Position numbers and translations under genes: made by a program. The notes beneath the pieces were generated by a model that had not been told where the DNA came from, did not search any database, and saw only the letters and a list, made by a program, of their open reading frames with translations. Shown here piece after piece: positions 45,417-56,523 of a stretch of 64,000 nt of DNA. The stretch is from positions 30,504,001 to 30,568,000 of the forward strand of contig NC_046675.1 in NCBI RefSeq assembly GCF_003369915.1, given 5' to 3'. The stretch comes from Drosophila miranda (taxonomy: Eukaryota > Arthropoda > Insecta > Diptera > Drosophilidae). Every line of letters starts with the position of its first letter. Position 1 is the first letter of the stretch.

Positions 45417-46007
45417 TCAGCCTGAGCGTGGTGGTGTAGAGTCGGATGCGAGAGTGTCCCAGCAGTGCTTGTACCAGGCCGAGGTCGCCTCCTGGCCAGT
45501 CAGACCAAAGCCGGCGGCAATGCACTTGAACCAGTCGCAGAGGCTGCTGGCAAAGCCGCTCCAGAAGCTCCCACGGTCGGGGCTGGGGGCCATCGGATAG
45601 AGACGATCCACTGTAACGACCGGATCGGCTGTGTACAACGAGTCCGCCGGATACACCGATTCGCTATTGCTTTGCGTTTCAGTCCAGCAGTTCCAGTCAT
45701 CCGTGCGAATGCTGGACACATATTTGTGACTGCTCTCCAGGTCCCGGACGGAAGCCACGTCCACACCATTGATGCTGTCGTCCGAGCTGTTGGGCACATG
45801 GCATTCGATGGCACCCTGCTTGCAGAGAGTACCATTAGAGTCGACGGCCGTTATCGACTTCGATTGACGACTCCGACCATCTTGGGCCTGCCTCGAGGTG
45901 CTGGGCTCGTCGTCAGGATTCACCGAACCCGCAACGCTCGACTGGTGGCTGGTTCTGGCAGCCTTGAGGATTCCGCGCAGCTGTTGCTTTGTATTCGGTC
46001 CGGACAT
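45417..46007 (-). CDS. Intronless 196-aa protein of unknown function
   Basis: The frame is a GC-richer island in AT-rich DNA. It starts at an ATG in a good fly context (CGCCATGTCC) and stops at 45417. Downstream on the minus strand an AATAAA signal lies at 45343-45338. An ACAGCTGTT promoter E-box lies about 140 bp upstream (46149-46157). The protein is hydrophilic and Ser/Asp/Thr-rich (residues 1-140), with a C-terminal aromatic/hydrophobic part containing FWSGFASSLCDWFKCIAAGF and WYKHCWDTL. Near the N-terminus LRGILKAARTS contains GILK, which fits the SILK-type PP1-docking consensus and the KGILK start of protein phosphatase inhibitor 2; no RVxF partner motif is clear, so that link is weak. 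Lack of introns and its place between DINE-1 copies suggest a retrogene or young gene. I do not recognise the family. Confidence 0.7.
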   Translation of the reverse strand: MSGPNTKQQLRGILKAARTSHQSSVAGSVNPDDEPSTSRQAQDGRSRQSKSITAVDSNGTLCKQGAIECHVPNSSDDSINGVDVASVRDLESSHKYVSSIRTDDWNCWTETQSNSESVYPADSLYTADPVVTVDRLYPMAPSPDRGSFWSGFASSLCDWFKCIAAGFGLTGQEATSAWYKHCWDTLASDSTPPRSG

Positions 46008-46148
46008 GGCGCTGTGCTTTAACAGGGATTGATCATGGGGGATTCACATTCACATATTTTCGTATTTTACTCACTGAAATTCGTTGCTTTTCTTTATGGA
46101 TAATTTTGATGTTGAGGCATTTAGTTTTGCTCCGATGTGATTTACTCG

Positions 46149-46157
46149 ACAGCTGTT
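46149..46157 (-). promoter_or_regulatory. Ohler motif 5 E-box upstream of the 196-aa gene
   Basis: ACAGCTGTT lies 142 bp above the ATG. The same element occurs above the PDI-like, Tpc1 and minus-strand arrestin genes of this window. Confidence 0.5.
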
Positions 46158-46299
46158 TCTAGGAATAGAATGGCATGCTATCTATTTCTGATAAAAATCG
46201 ACATCTCTGGGGGATCTCTGGATAAGTATCTGCCGAAAGAAAGGGTATACAATGTTTCGAATCCTTGAGTATCCCCCTCGGGCAGAGTCACCAAATCAA

Positions 46300-46465
46300 A
46301 TAGGGGTATACCAGATATGTGCCGAAAATGGATGTGTATAAGGCCCAGAAGGAGGCGTTTTCGATCCCATAAAGTATATATATTCTTGATCAGCATCAAT
46401 AGCCGAGTCGATAGCGCCATGTCTGTCTGGTCCAGATCTCAGAGACTATAAGATCTTTTGAAACA
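46300..46465 (+). mobile_element. DINE-1 5' fragment
   Basis: It contains GGGGTATACCAG and GGATGTGTATAAGGCCCAGAAG, the hallmark AAAGTATATATATTCTTGATC region and CAATAGCCGAGTCGAT, collinear with 40450-40600. The 3' part is missing. It ends about 40 bp before sequence duplicated from the four-TM locus. Confidence 0.8.
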
Positions 46466-46582
46466 GCCCAAAAAGCAGCCACCCTGCACAGCAATACATT
46501 GAAAAATGTGTTTTACTCGTACATCTCGTTCTCTTTTCATGCATTGTCAGATTGAAAATTTCTCGTGACTCGTGAAATCAAA

Positions 46583-46943
46583 ATGTGCGGCAGATGGCCA
46601 GAAAATATTGCATATTTCGTCGCAGGATCTGCGATATTCACTTCCTTTTTGAACATGATTGTGGAATGCATACAACGTAAGCAAATAATCTTCATATGTG
46701 AACGATGCATAGTGTTATTCCCCGTGCAATTCCATAGAATATGCACAGTGGTTTTTGGTGCTTCACATTCTGATCTGGAGTGCGTTTATCCTAGCCGCCA
46801 TTGTTCTGATCCTAGGAATCTATTATGCAAGTATATGCCACATGCCTCCACTCCACTCCCCCCCTAAAAGAATTTTATTCCTATTTCGTAAACAGGAAAA
46901 GAAGTTTCTTGTGATGGTATGTAATTCAGATTTGAAATTTTAA
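46583..46943 (+). pseudogene. 3'-truncated duplicate of the four-TM gene
   Basis: The copy is collinear with 38072-38395. Exon 1 is 94 nt in both, the intron (46677-46737) has the same ends and phase, and exon 2 continues as WFLVLHILIWSAFILAAIVL through LFLFRKQEKKFLVMV. Homology stops abruptly after GTGATGGTATG, and the frame ends at 46943, so the third and fourth helices are gone. Homology also extends about 90 bp upstream of the ATG (shared word CATTGTCAGATTGAAAATTT), so promoter-proximal DNA was copied. The exon 1 start and splice signals are intact, so transcription is possible. Confidence 0.75.
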
Positions 46944-48215
46944 AAATAAATTCCAGTGATATTATTTGATAATAAAAAATACAAAATACAATTCTAATAA
47001 AAAAAAAAAATTATAATTCATTAAATATTTGTAAAGTCCCAAATATATTTGGTTTGAAGCGTAAATAAAAAGTTCAATTATTATTATTTTTTTTTTTTTC
47101 ATGTGGAAATTTTGTATTTTATTGCAAACAAGTTTACTGCTACCGTGGCCAGTATTAAAAAGTATTATTTTTTTTTGTTTTTAACCGTGTGCCAAAAATT
47201 CTTCATCTCCCAATCCTCAGCCCACAGCCCCCCCTTCCAAGCTTTACTCAATAAAAAGTGTCAATTTTATTGAAATATAATTGAGCCGTCCATTGGATTG
47301 GCCTCCGAGGTGGAGCAGTGGCAGTGGCAGTGGCAGTCTCTGGTGTGTCGTTAAACCTCCAGTAGTCAATGCTTATAATTAGCTGCTGTAACTGTAACTG
47401 CTGATTGCCAATGCCACGCCCACACATGGAGCAGCAGCGGACCACCAGCTGGAGATCGCTCTCTCTGTCTCTCTTTTGGGGGCTACATTTTCGGACCCTG
47501 GGCCAGGGGTCCTGTGTTAAGTTTAATTTAATTGCCTGGCCCCACAGACCCAAGAGACCCCCAATCCAACAAGAGGACACACACAAAAACACACACACAC
47601 ACATACAGACATTTATCATTATTCACACAGATACAGATACATTATTATTGCTGTTGCCCTCGCACATTTGTCGGTGGATTCCATGTGTGTGTGTGTGTCT
47701 GTGTGTGTGTGTGTCATACACGTTAATAATTGTAAATACAGATACATTGGAGGGAGGCTGGCAGCTTGAGGGGTGGAAATGGGTGCTTTTTCCTGGCATT
47801 TGTTGCGGCTTAAACGTAACCACACATTTGGGGAAATTAATGTTAATAAGCAGCTGCGTTTTTGCCACCAAGCAATCCCCCCAATCCCTGAAACTGATTC
47901 CCCAATCCCCACAATTCGGATCGTTTGCCGCTTACCCCATGCCCTCAATGCTGCCCCCGATTCAGAGATAAATCTCGTAATATTTTAAATTATTGAAGAG
48001 GTACAGGGCAGGCACAGCCCAGAAAATATCAAAGGAAATTATCAACAAATCAGTTTCGCAATTATAGAAAAATATACAACAGTTAATACATTATTTTTAG
48101 ACATTTTTGTGTAAAGTGCGGAAAAAACTAGGAATATTTTGGAGAGACCCAGAGACGGGGACCCAAACGAGACATTCCTAATCAAATTTTAAAATGTTAT
48201 CCTAAGTATTTCCAT
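46944..48215. other. Non-coding region with CA/GT microsatellites
   Basis: Homopolymers at 47080 and 47167, a CA tract at 47577-47603 and GT tracts at 47684-47714. Frames on both strands overlap these tracts; no gene is supported. Confidence 0.55.
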
Positions 48216-48221
48216 TTATTT

Positions 48222-48740
48222 GGAATATTTGGAACCAGTTTCTTACGAAAAATCCTAACTTGAATTTTATATATTAAATATCTAAATTTGTGTTTTTATA
48301 TATTAAATATCTAAATTTGTGTTTAAAATAATTACATAATTTTTACATAATTATTAATTAATTATTAATTAATCCTATATCTTTGGAATATTTTGAACCA
48401 GTTCCTTAAGAAAATGTCCCCTAAAATGGCATAACATTTAAATTGTATTACTATTTTTATATATTCAAATATTTAAATTTGTGCTTAAAATATTTACATA
48501 ATTTTTACCTAAAACAAAAAAATGTCGTAAATTATTTATTAATTATTTTATTAATTAATCTTATATCTTTGGAATATTTTAAACCAGTTCCAAAAAAATG
48601 GCATAAAATCGAAATTTTGTTACTATTTTTATATATTAAATATTTTAATTTGTGTTTAAAATATTCACATAATTTTTACATAACACACAAAAATGTCTTA
48701 AATTATTTAATGATAAATTTTGTTTAATTTGTTTGTAAAT
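48222..48740. repeat. AT-rich tandem repeat, three copies of 160-190 bp
   Basis: Copies start at about 48222, 48382 and 48570, each with a GGAATATTTTGAACCAGTTCC-like word (one to two changes), then AAAATGGCATAA and CTATTTTTATATATTAAAT, then ATAATTTTTACATAA. The open frame at 48443-48727 only reflects the repeat. Confidence 0.75.
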
Positions 48741-51700
48741 CAAAACATTTTTCCTACATTTTAGGGCGACTCAGGATTCTAAATTTGTAGGAATGGCGCT
48801 CGATATTTATTTGAAAGTTTCTTTTATCAAGATTGACCCACAAATGTTTTTCCTTGCAATGAAAGGACTTACCCAAAATATTTTTGGTTTTTTAAAGCAG
48901 TAAACTCCATTCATTTAAGATTAAATTTTAAATTACGGAAATACTTAAAAATAATTCATTTAAATTAAGTTGAACAAAAAATAGCCTTCTGGCAATTAGT
49001 TTGAAATGCAAAACTCCTACTAAAAAAATGGTGCTATAAACTAAAGCGAAATTTAGTTCAAGCCACGGGCATTAGGCCGGGCAATGAGTGTTTTGGGCCG
49101 CTTTTTATATGGCCCCATAAAGGCTGTAGTGCTGTTTTATGATGCCAGAAACAGAAACAGAACAGAACAGAACGGGTACGGTACAGAATATGGTTACGAT
49201 TATGATTATGGTGTATGCTAAGAATGGGGGATCGTTAAGAAGTGCACTTTGTAGAAATGGAGTGAATCAAGCACATGCAGGCACGAAAAGAGAGCGAAAG
49301 GAGGGGCGGAGAATAGGAGGAGTGACTGAGAGACATGTTTACTGTTTTTGGCACGAGGCATGGACCTTCATAAGTTATCTAAATTCACAGTTATACTCGT
49401 ATGTATTGTCTGCCACTCTACTGTTTATACCTCCCGTTCGAAGCTTTCTCTCTAGGTCTCTCTTTCTACCTTAATTTTTGTCTTTCAGTGCTCTCCAGTG
49501 TTGGCAAATTTTAAAAATTTTATTACAAAAATATCTTTAAATATAGACAACTATTTTATGAGAAAATACTAATCTATTAATAAAAAAAGAAATCTTTAAA
49601 AATAGCCAACATATTTTTTAAAGAAAAAATTGTTTATTTATTAAATGAAACAAAAATAGCTGTTGTTTCTGTGGAAAATATGCAATAAATAATAGAAATA
49701 AAATAAAAAAACACTTTATTTATTACATTTTTATTATATTTTGTCTATTCTTTATGCTTTGAAAGCTCAGATCTGAACTCCGTTCACCAACCAACGTATA
49801 GCAACATTTGTTCTTATATTCTTGAGGCATTTTTTAATTAAGTGATTTATGCACATATGTATGTACACATATATATATATTTATATTATTTATGTATATT
49901 TATAAGCAAAAGATCGAAGCAAATTTGAGATGGTAATATATCAGATATCGTTAGACATCAAAGGCATAGCTTAGTTTTTCTTTTTTTTTACGAACAGAAT
50001 TGCCACATTTATTTTAATAGAATTTCAAAAATAAAATTTTAAAAATATCTAAAATATTTGTTTTAAGTCTGGCTTCCTCCGGCCAATACCAAATTTTATT
50101 AATTAATAAGAATAATTTAATTTAATACAAATAATAATATAGTTTATTTGAATAATAATCTATTATAATATTAATTTAATATAATATTAATTTAATATAA
50201 TAATAATTTAATATAATATTAATTTAGTATAATATTAATTTATTATATATGTACATATATATTTATATATACTATTTACATATATACTTATATATATAAT
50301 ATTTATTATAATATGAATTTAAAAAAATTTTTTTTTATTTTAATAAAATTTAATAGTAACCATTTTTCTGCCAATAGAACTTTAAAAATAGCCAGAGCTA
50401 GCTATAAAGCAGCTGAATTGGCAGCATTGGTGCTTTTTGTTGCTTTCTCGTTTTCTCGTACGCGACGTTCCTGCCTGCAACGCCCCCCGCCCCACCCCAG
50501 GCCCTGCCATAGCCTTGCGAGTGCAATTGTAAAGTGCATAATTTTATAGCATACTTTTGGGCAGCTCCGTGCTTTCGCTGCTTATTGCGACGAAGTGGCC
50601 TTTGGCCTGATTGTTGTTGTTGTTTTCCCTCTGACACACACACACACACACACGAGCACAATTTACATTTTTATGTTGATGATGTTGGTGTTTATGTTGA
50701 TGGTGATTATAATTGGCAACCGTGATGCGATGCAATCATTTTTGCCGCCTGCTATCGAAGCGTTGTATGCCCCCCATTGTTTTTGCTTAGACTCCCAGAT
50801 GCAAGCGGCAAATTAATTAATTTTCACCCATTTTTGTTATGTAGAAACATTATTATTTCATTCCGCTTATTGTGTTGTATTTATTTTTTTGTGCATGGGG
50901 CATACGTATGCGTTTGTTTATTTTTCACAGGATTTTTGCCTTCGTATTTTATTTTTGCATTAAATTGATATGCGTGAAGGATTCATTTAATTGGCAAAAT
51001 ATTCTGCGATTTTTCCAAAAGGAATCTACCATCGGTATCTAATAATCGCAGAGAATGCACCCCCCCCCCCCCCCCCCCCACCCACCACAAAAAAAAAAAA
51101 ACAATAAATTGGGAAAAATATAACAGGAATTTAAGAGCAATTAAGGAGAAAGTAAAGCACTAAGGCGCATAATTTATGAAAGCAATTTATCAAAGCTCAA
51201 AGTGCACCAAAAACTTTGCTATTTATTAAACAAATTTGCGATAAGTAATTGAGTTTTCTAAACAAAAACAAAGCCAGACCAGAGACTGAGGTGAACCAAA
51301 AATTAACTATTCTGTGGGGAAAGTGGAAAGCGGAAAGCTTTCTCTTGATTTACAAGACAAGCCACCTTTCGGTTTGTGTGTTTTGTGTCCTGCATTTAAG
51401 CCATGTCTCTGCCTCTGTCTCTGTTGGCCAATTGTCACAGTCAAAGGCCTCTAAAATCGAGTAAAATATTTACTTTAGTTTTAACAATTAATGGAAATTT
51501 AATGCAGTTGTATAAATCACAGACTGGCAGGTCAAAGTGCAGTATCCAATAAATTTGTTGGGAAAAATCTTGAGTAAAAAAGAAATGAAGAAATATTCGA
51601 AATTTAAAGATTTACGCATACGCAATGATGCACCATGTTTCTGCCTGGTTCACTCTTACCAACATAATTAAAATTGTGGTTGAATTATATATTGCACCTG

Positions 51701-54468
51701 TGGCGAATGGACCGCAGGACTACCCTCCTCTCTCTCCCTCTCTCTGGGGGCAAACTCTGTGTGAAGTCCACAGCACTTTTAAGCCTTTCTGCCAGGCTCC
51801 CATTCCACTCTTTTTGCAGCCGCTACTGTCTCTACTTTGCAACACCTTCCACAAGGCCCTGCCACAAAGTTAAAGTTGTCTGCCTGCCTGCTGCTACTTT
51901 TTCGGGGGCATAAATTTTAAGTGCAACACATTAACGGGTTGCAACCCAGCAGTGGAGTGGCGGAGGGGGAGGAGCAGGCACTGCGGCTGGAGGCAGTGGC
52001 AAATGCATCTAGCGCACAGCTGCCACACAGCGGCTCTTAGTAGCACTTGCAACATATGGATGTCGTGTTATAATTGCCACAGCCGCAGTGGGAGAGAGAG
52101 GGGCAGTGGCAGAGGGGAGGGTGGGTGGTGGGGGTTGGAGAAAACTTCACCTAAATGACTTTCCATAAAGCAACTGCTGCTGCGCGCGCCCTGGCAACCC
52201 TGGTTTTTGTTTCGTTTTTTTTTTTAGGTTAACTTTTCTATGGCGTCCTCTTACGGCTTGCGTTTGTACCTGTGCCCCATGCACCATGTAGCATGCCCCC
52301 CCAGGCTCCTTTAGTGAGCTGCATTATTCTTTGAGCTGCTACGTTTGTTCAAACATTTTGTGGCACTATTTGGATAACGCTTTTAGAGGGTGCTAGGGGT
52401 GTTCATGGTAATCTTGGATGTCGTCATGGCATTTTTTATATTTTTTTTCGTTGGATTTTTAAATTAAAATTTTTTAAAATAAAAAAAATAAAATTAGTAT
52501 GCAAATATTTTATTAAATTATATTTTTTTAAAGCAATAAATTTTTTATATATTTTTCCTTCGAATTTTTTAAATTAAATTATTTTAAATTAAAAAAAAAA
52601 ACTATTTTCTCCAATATTTTGACTTTAATATGCATATATTTAATTTTAAGTTATTTTTGTATTAACTGAATATATTTGTTATATATTTTATCTTCGAATT
52701 TTTAAAATAAATTATTTTAAAATTAATTTTAGCGTAAAAATTGTAAAAAGTAATGGATGTATCCTACATTTTGGCATTAGTATGAAAATATTTGATTGAA
52801 ATATATTATATTTTTAATTAATTAAATATATATCCTACAAATTTAGTATTTTATATTTATTTTACAGTGTTTTTATGTTTAGATTAAATATAGACCGTAC
52901 AAACAAGACTTTTTACTGTATTAAAAAGCATTAATAAAATAAAAAAATTAACTTAAACTAAAATGATATTTTTTTAACTGGATATTTTATTTTTGAATAT
53001 TTGTTAGATCGTTAAAAATAAGTGTAGGAAATATCACTGTCCAAACCTTTAGATTTCTATTTTTAGGGGAATTTCATGCATTAAATCACTTGATTTTTCT
53101 TTCTTTCTTTATGGTTTTCTTTTTTTATATTTATTTTTTTTTCTGTATTTTTGTCTGGGTTTTCTTTCTTTTTCTGTATTTTTCTGGTTTTTCTTTCTTT
53201 TATTCCAGTTGTAATAATGCCCAGCCAGTCTGGACAACATAATCACGGGTTTTATGCATATAATTTTCTGCATGAACAGGTCCTAAAACCCGCTGCCACA
53301 CCGCCGCCGCCCACCGGCCCCCATGGCCACTGCCTTTCCACCTCCTTTCCAACTCATGCTCCCACTTAAATATCCATGACCAAAGCTGTTCATAGTCCTT
53401 AGGTGCTCCACTGGTGATCCACTCCACTCCCCTTCGCATTTGCCACACTCCAATCCAATCCGCTCTGTTCTTTGGTGGCCCCGTTTGTCATGAATAATGA
53501 CTTGCCACTTGATATTGTTAGCAAATAGCGAAAATTATTAATGTGCCTCAGACCAGGGGGGAGGGGGGTTGTGCGTGTGGGCAGTGGACAGTGGGCGTGT
53601 GTTTAGGCCTCAACCAAAAGGTCAGCCAAAGTCTTGGCTTTGTGGTTTTCCAGTGAAATGCAACCGAGATTGTTCTGGTTCGATACCGCCACATCGGTTA
53701 ATGATGTGGATTTATACGAATTTAAATGAGCAAAAAGTGAAAACCGAAGTGGAAAGAAAACAGGAATGAAAAGAATAAACAGAAATGGGAGAAAATTCCA
53801 AGATAAAAAAATCCCCTTATCTGTTGTGGCTGAAAGTCCAGAGCCGCCGAACATTAATCTTTATTTTTGTAATAATTTATTTAATTTTTTTACAATTTTT
53901 TTCTTTTATTTTTTTTGTTGTTTTTTGTTTTTTCTCCCATTCTTTTCGTTATTTTTTTTCTTCTTTTTCCCATTTATTTTTTTAAAATATAATTCCTCAT
54001 ATTTTGTTTTTCCTTAATTTTTTGTTTTTTTTTCCCATATATTGTTCTTTATTTTCTTTTTTTGCTTTCTTTTTTTTTTTTGTTCCTTTCTTTAAATATA
54101 TTTGATGTGCCCTGCCATAACGGGACTTTTTTGAAGGACGTTTTTGTGCATGAGAAACGGCCCGGGTCCTGTCCTGAAGTATTATGACATGAATCAATGG
54201 GGCAGCAGTCCAAGTGATTTGTTTATAAATAAATACCATGAATGCCATGAACAAAAGGGAGCTACAAAAAAAAAAGACAAATAAAATGGAAATGAATTTT
54301 AAAATGCAATGAAAGTGCAATCCGGAAAGGGCGGAAGGGGGGAGGGGCTCTGGATAAGGATTCTGGGGATTGTAAAGGGGGTTGGAATCTCGGAATCAGA
54401 GTCGAAATCATCAGCAGGGGTCTCCTCGGGTTACTCTATTAAAAATGCATTATGAAAAACACGTCTGT

Positions 54469-54507
<39 letters not shown>

Positions 54508-55685
54508 GTTCTCTGGGTCCCTGCCTGATGGATGCCATAAAATGGCCGTAAAAAATGGAGGATTATATGACCCGCATGAGCATGTGCCCCCCACCACCCG
54601 CCGCCCTTACACAGGTACATGCATACGAGCATATATTCTGCTACCTTCGATGCTGCATTCAATTGCAACAGAAGGAAATAAACATGCATCAACCTCGTGC
54701 ACACGCATCGCCGTAAACATGTCGCCCTGCCCTGCCCTGCCCTGCCCGTTGGACCGATGGAAGGACCTCAGTAGCCATTGGCATGGGAACACACGCTACC
54801 AACCGAAACCATGCACGACATGCCACTCATTTCGAGTGGTTGCCGTTGCCTCGCCGCCCCCCTGCCACTCCTGCCACATTCAGCAAGCAATTGAATAAAA
54901 ACATTTCCCCCTTTTGGGCTGCGTCTTTCATATGCCGATTAAATTAAAGTTGCAACTTGTACGATGAGGGGCAGCATCAGGGAAATGCCACAAGGCTATT
55001 GTCTGCTACAAAAATGAATACTTCTAACATTTAAGGAATAAAGAAACAATTCTTTTCCATGGAAATCCATCTAGTAAAATCATTAACCCACAACGAAATC
55101 AATCATCAGGCCTTGACATCGAGCTTCTTTTTATGCTCTCCGGAATAGTTGATTCATTCGAAGTGAAAGCAGCACAAAAAAAAATGTGGTGGCATAAATA
55201 AATCTGCTTTTTGTGTGCAGCTTAAAAGCGCAAATATCGAATATATATTTTTTGTTGTCTGCTTTCTGCCCGGATATAGAAATGTAAATACAATTTATGC
55301 ATAAATGTGGGTAATGCCACACTCTGTAGACGCATTGCACTTATAAAAAACTATACAACATACTCGTACTCGTATCTGTCGGATTTTTTTTTTCTTTGTT
55401 TTTTTGGTGTAGTTTTCAATGTCACTTGGGGGCCGTTAAAAAATGTGAAAATATTTGATATTTGCAGCTTACGCGATTGCACGCGATAGTTCCATAGTAT
55501 TTCATTTCATTTTTTTTTTCTTTCTCTCTTAGTTTTTCGGAATATTTCGCGTCGGGGGATTACAGCTTACGGCATTTTACAGCTGAAAGCGAGAGGCCAT
55601 TCCTTTTGTTGAAAATTTATGGGAATTCAGTTGGAAATTTCAATGATTTCCATTAACATTTGGACTTTTGATTAGCAGCAGCGTT
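48741..55685. other. Long non-coding region
   Basis: No supported gene. It contains AATATAATATTAATTT-type arrays (50100-50300), a CA tract (50636-50653), a 20-nt C run (51060-51079), AT-rich blocks (52430-53000), a T-rich block (53860-54090) and a CT tract (54476-54505). Confidence 0.5.
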
Positions 55686-55689
55686 TTTT

Positions 55690-56465
55690 AAGGAATTTTT
55701 TGTTTAAAAGGAATCAAATTATTTTCTTGTATTGAATTTGAAATTTAAAAGTATTGTTAGAACATTTTTCTGGTTATTTCTAAAAGTTTCTGTCATTTTT
55801 CTAGTAATTTATGGTGTTTTCATTATGTTCTGGTATTTTTTTTTGAAAAGCTTTCAGTATTTCTTTGGATATTTTCTGGTATTTTATATAGTAATTTCTG
55901 ATATGTTTTTTTAATATTTTTGGGTATTTTCTATAGTATTTTCCAGTATTTTAAACTGTATTTTTGGTATTTTGTTGATTATATTTCTAATATTTTATAT
56001 AGTTTTTACTTGTATTTTAAACAGTATTTTGTTCTATTTTATATAGTATTTGGTCCTATTTTATATAGTATTTTCTGGTATTTTATGGGGTTTTTTCGGT
56101 AATTTTGTGTATAACATTTTCTGGTATTTTATATGCCATTTGATGTGTTTTCTGGTATTTTATAGTATTTTCGATAATTCACGATAATTTAATGATCTTA
56201 AGGTATTTTTAGCATATAAGATTATTGTATGTTATTTTTATATATTTTTTTGTTAACTTTTTTAATAGTTTGGAGTGTTTTTTCTAGTATCTTGAGATAA
56301 TATTGTCTTACATTTTTCTGGTGCTGTTTTTTGATGTTACTGTTCAAGTATACTAAAACATTTTCCAATATATTTTGCTATTTTTGCAGTACTTCTGATA
56401 TTTTTCCAGTATTTACTGGTATTTTTATAGCATGTTTTTATTTTAAACTGACACTAATATTGGGA
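55690..56465. repeat. Degenerate TTTTCTGGTATTTTATATAG repeat
   Basis: For nearly 800 bp, variants of TTCTGGTATTTTATATAGTA recur about every 20-30 bases on one strand, giving a strongly T-rich, C-poor plus strand. The open frames here (for example 55920-56102) are by-products. Confidence 0.7.
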
Positions 56466-56480
56466 ATTTCTCTTTTACAG

Positions 56481-56523
56481 AGTTAAAAGTATCGTCGAGT
56501 ATCCTCTATCGATTTACTGCCAG
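56481..56523 (+). other. Candidate 43-nt micro-exon
   Basis: A strong acceptor (TTTCTCTTTTACAG) ends at 56480 and a strong donor (CAG-GTAAGA) begins at 56524. Between them is a GC-richer 43-nt segment beside T-rich DNA. Two of three frames are open (VKSIVEYPLSIYCQ or LKVSSSILYRFTA). It may belong to a long-intron gene crossing this region, or be a chance pair. Confidence 0.35.

Noticed and set aside
48443..48727. 94-codon frame
   Set aside because: A by-product of the AT-rich tandem repeat.
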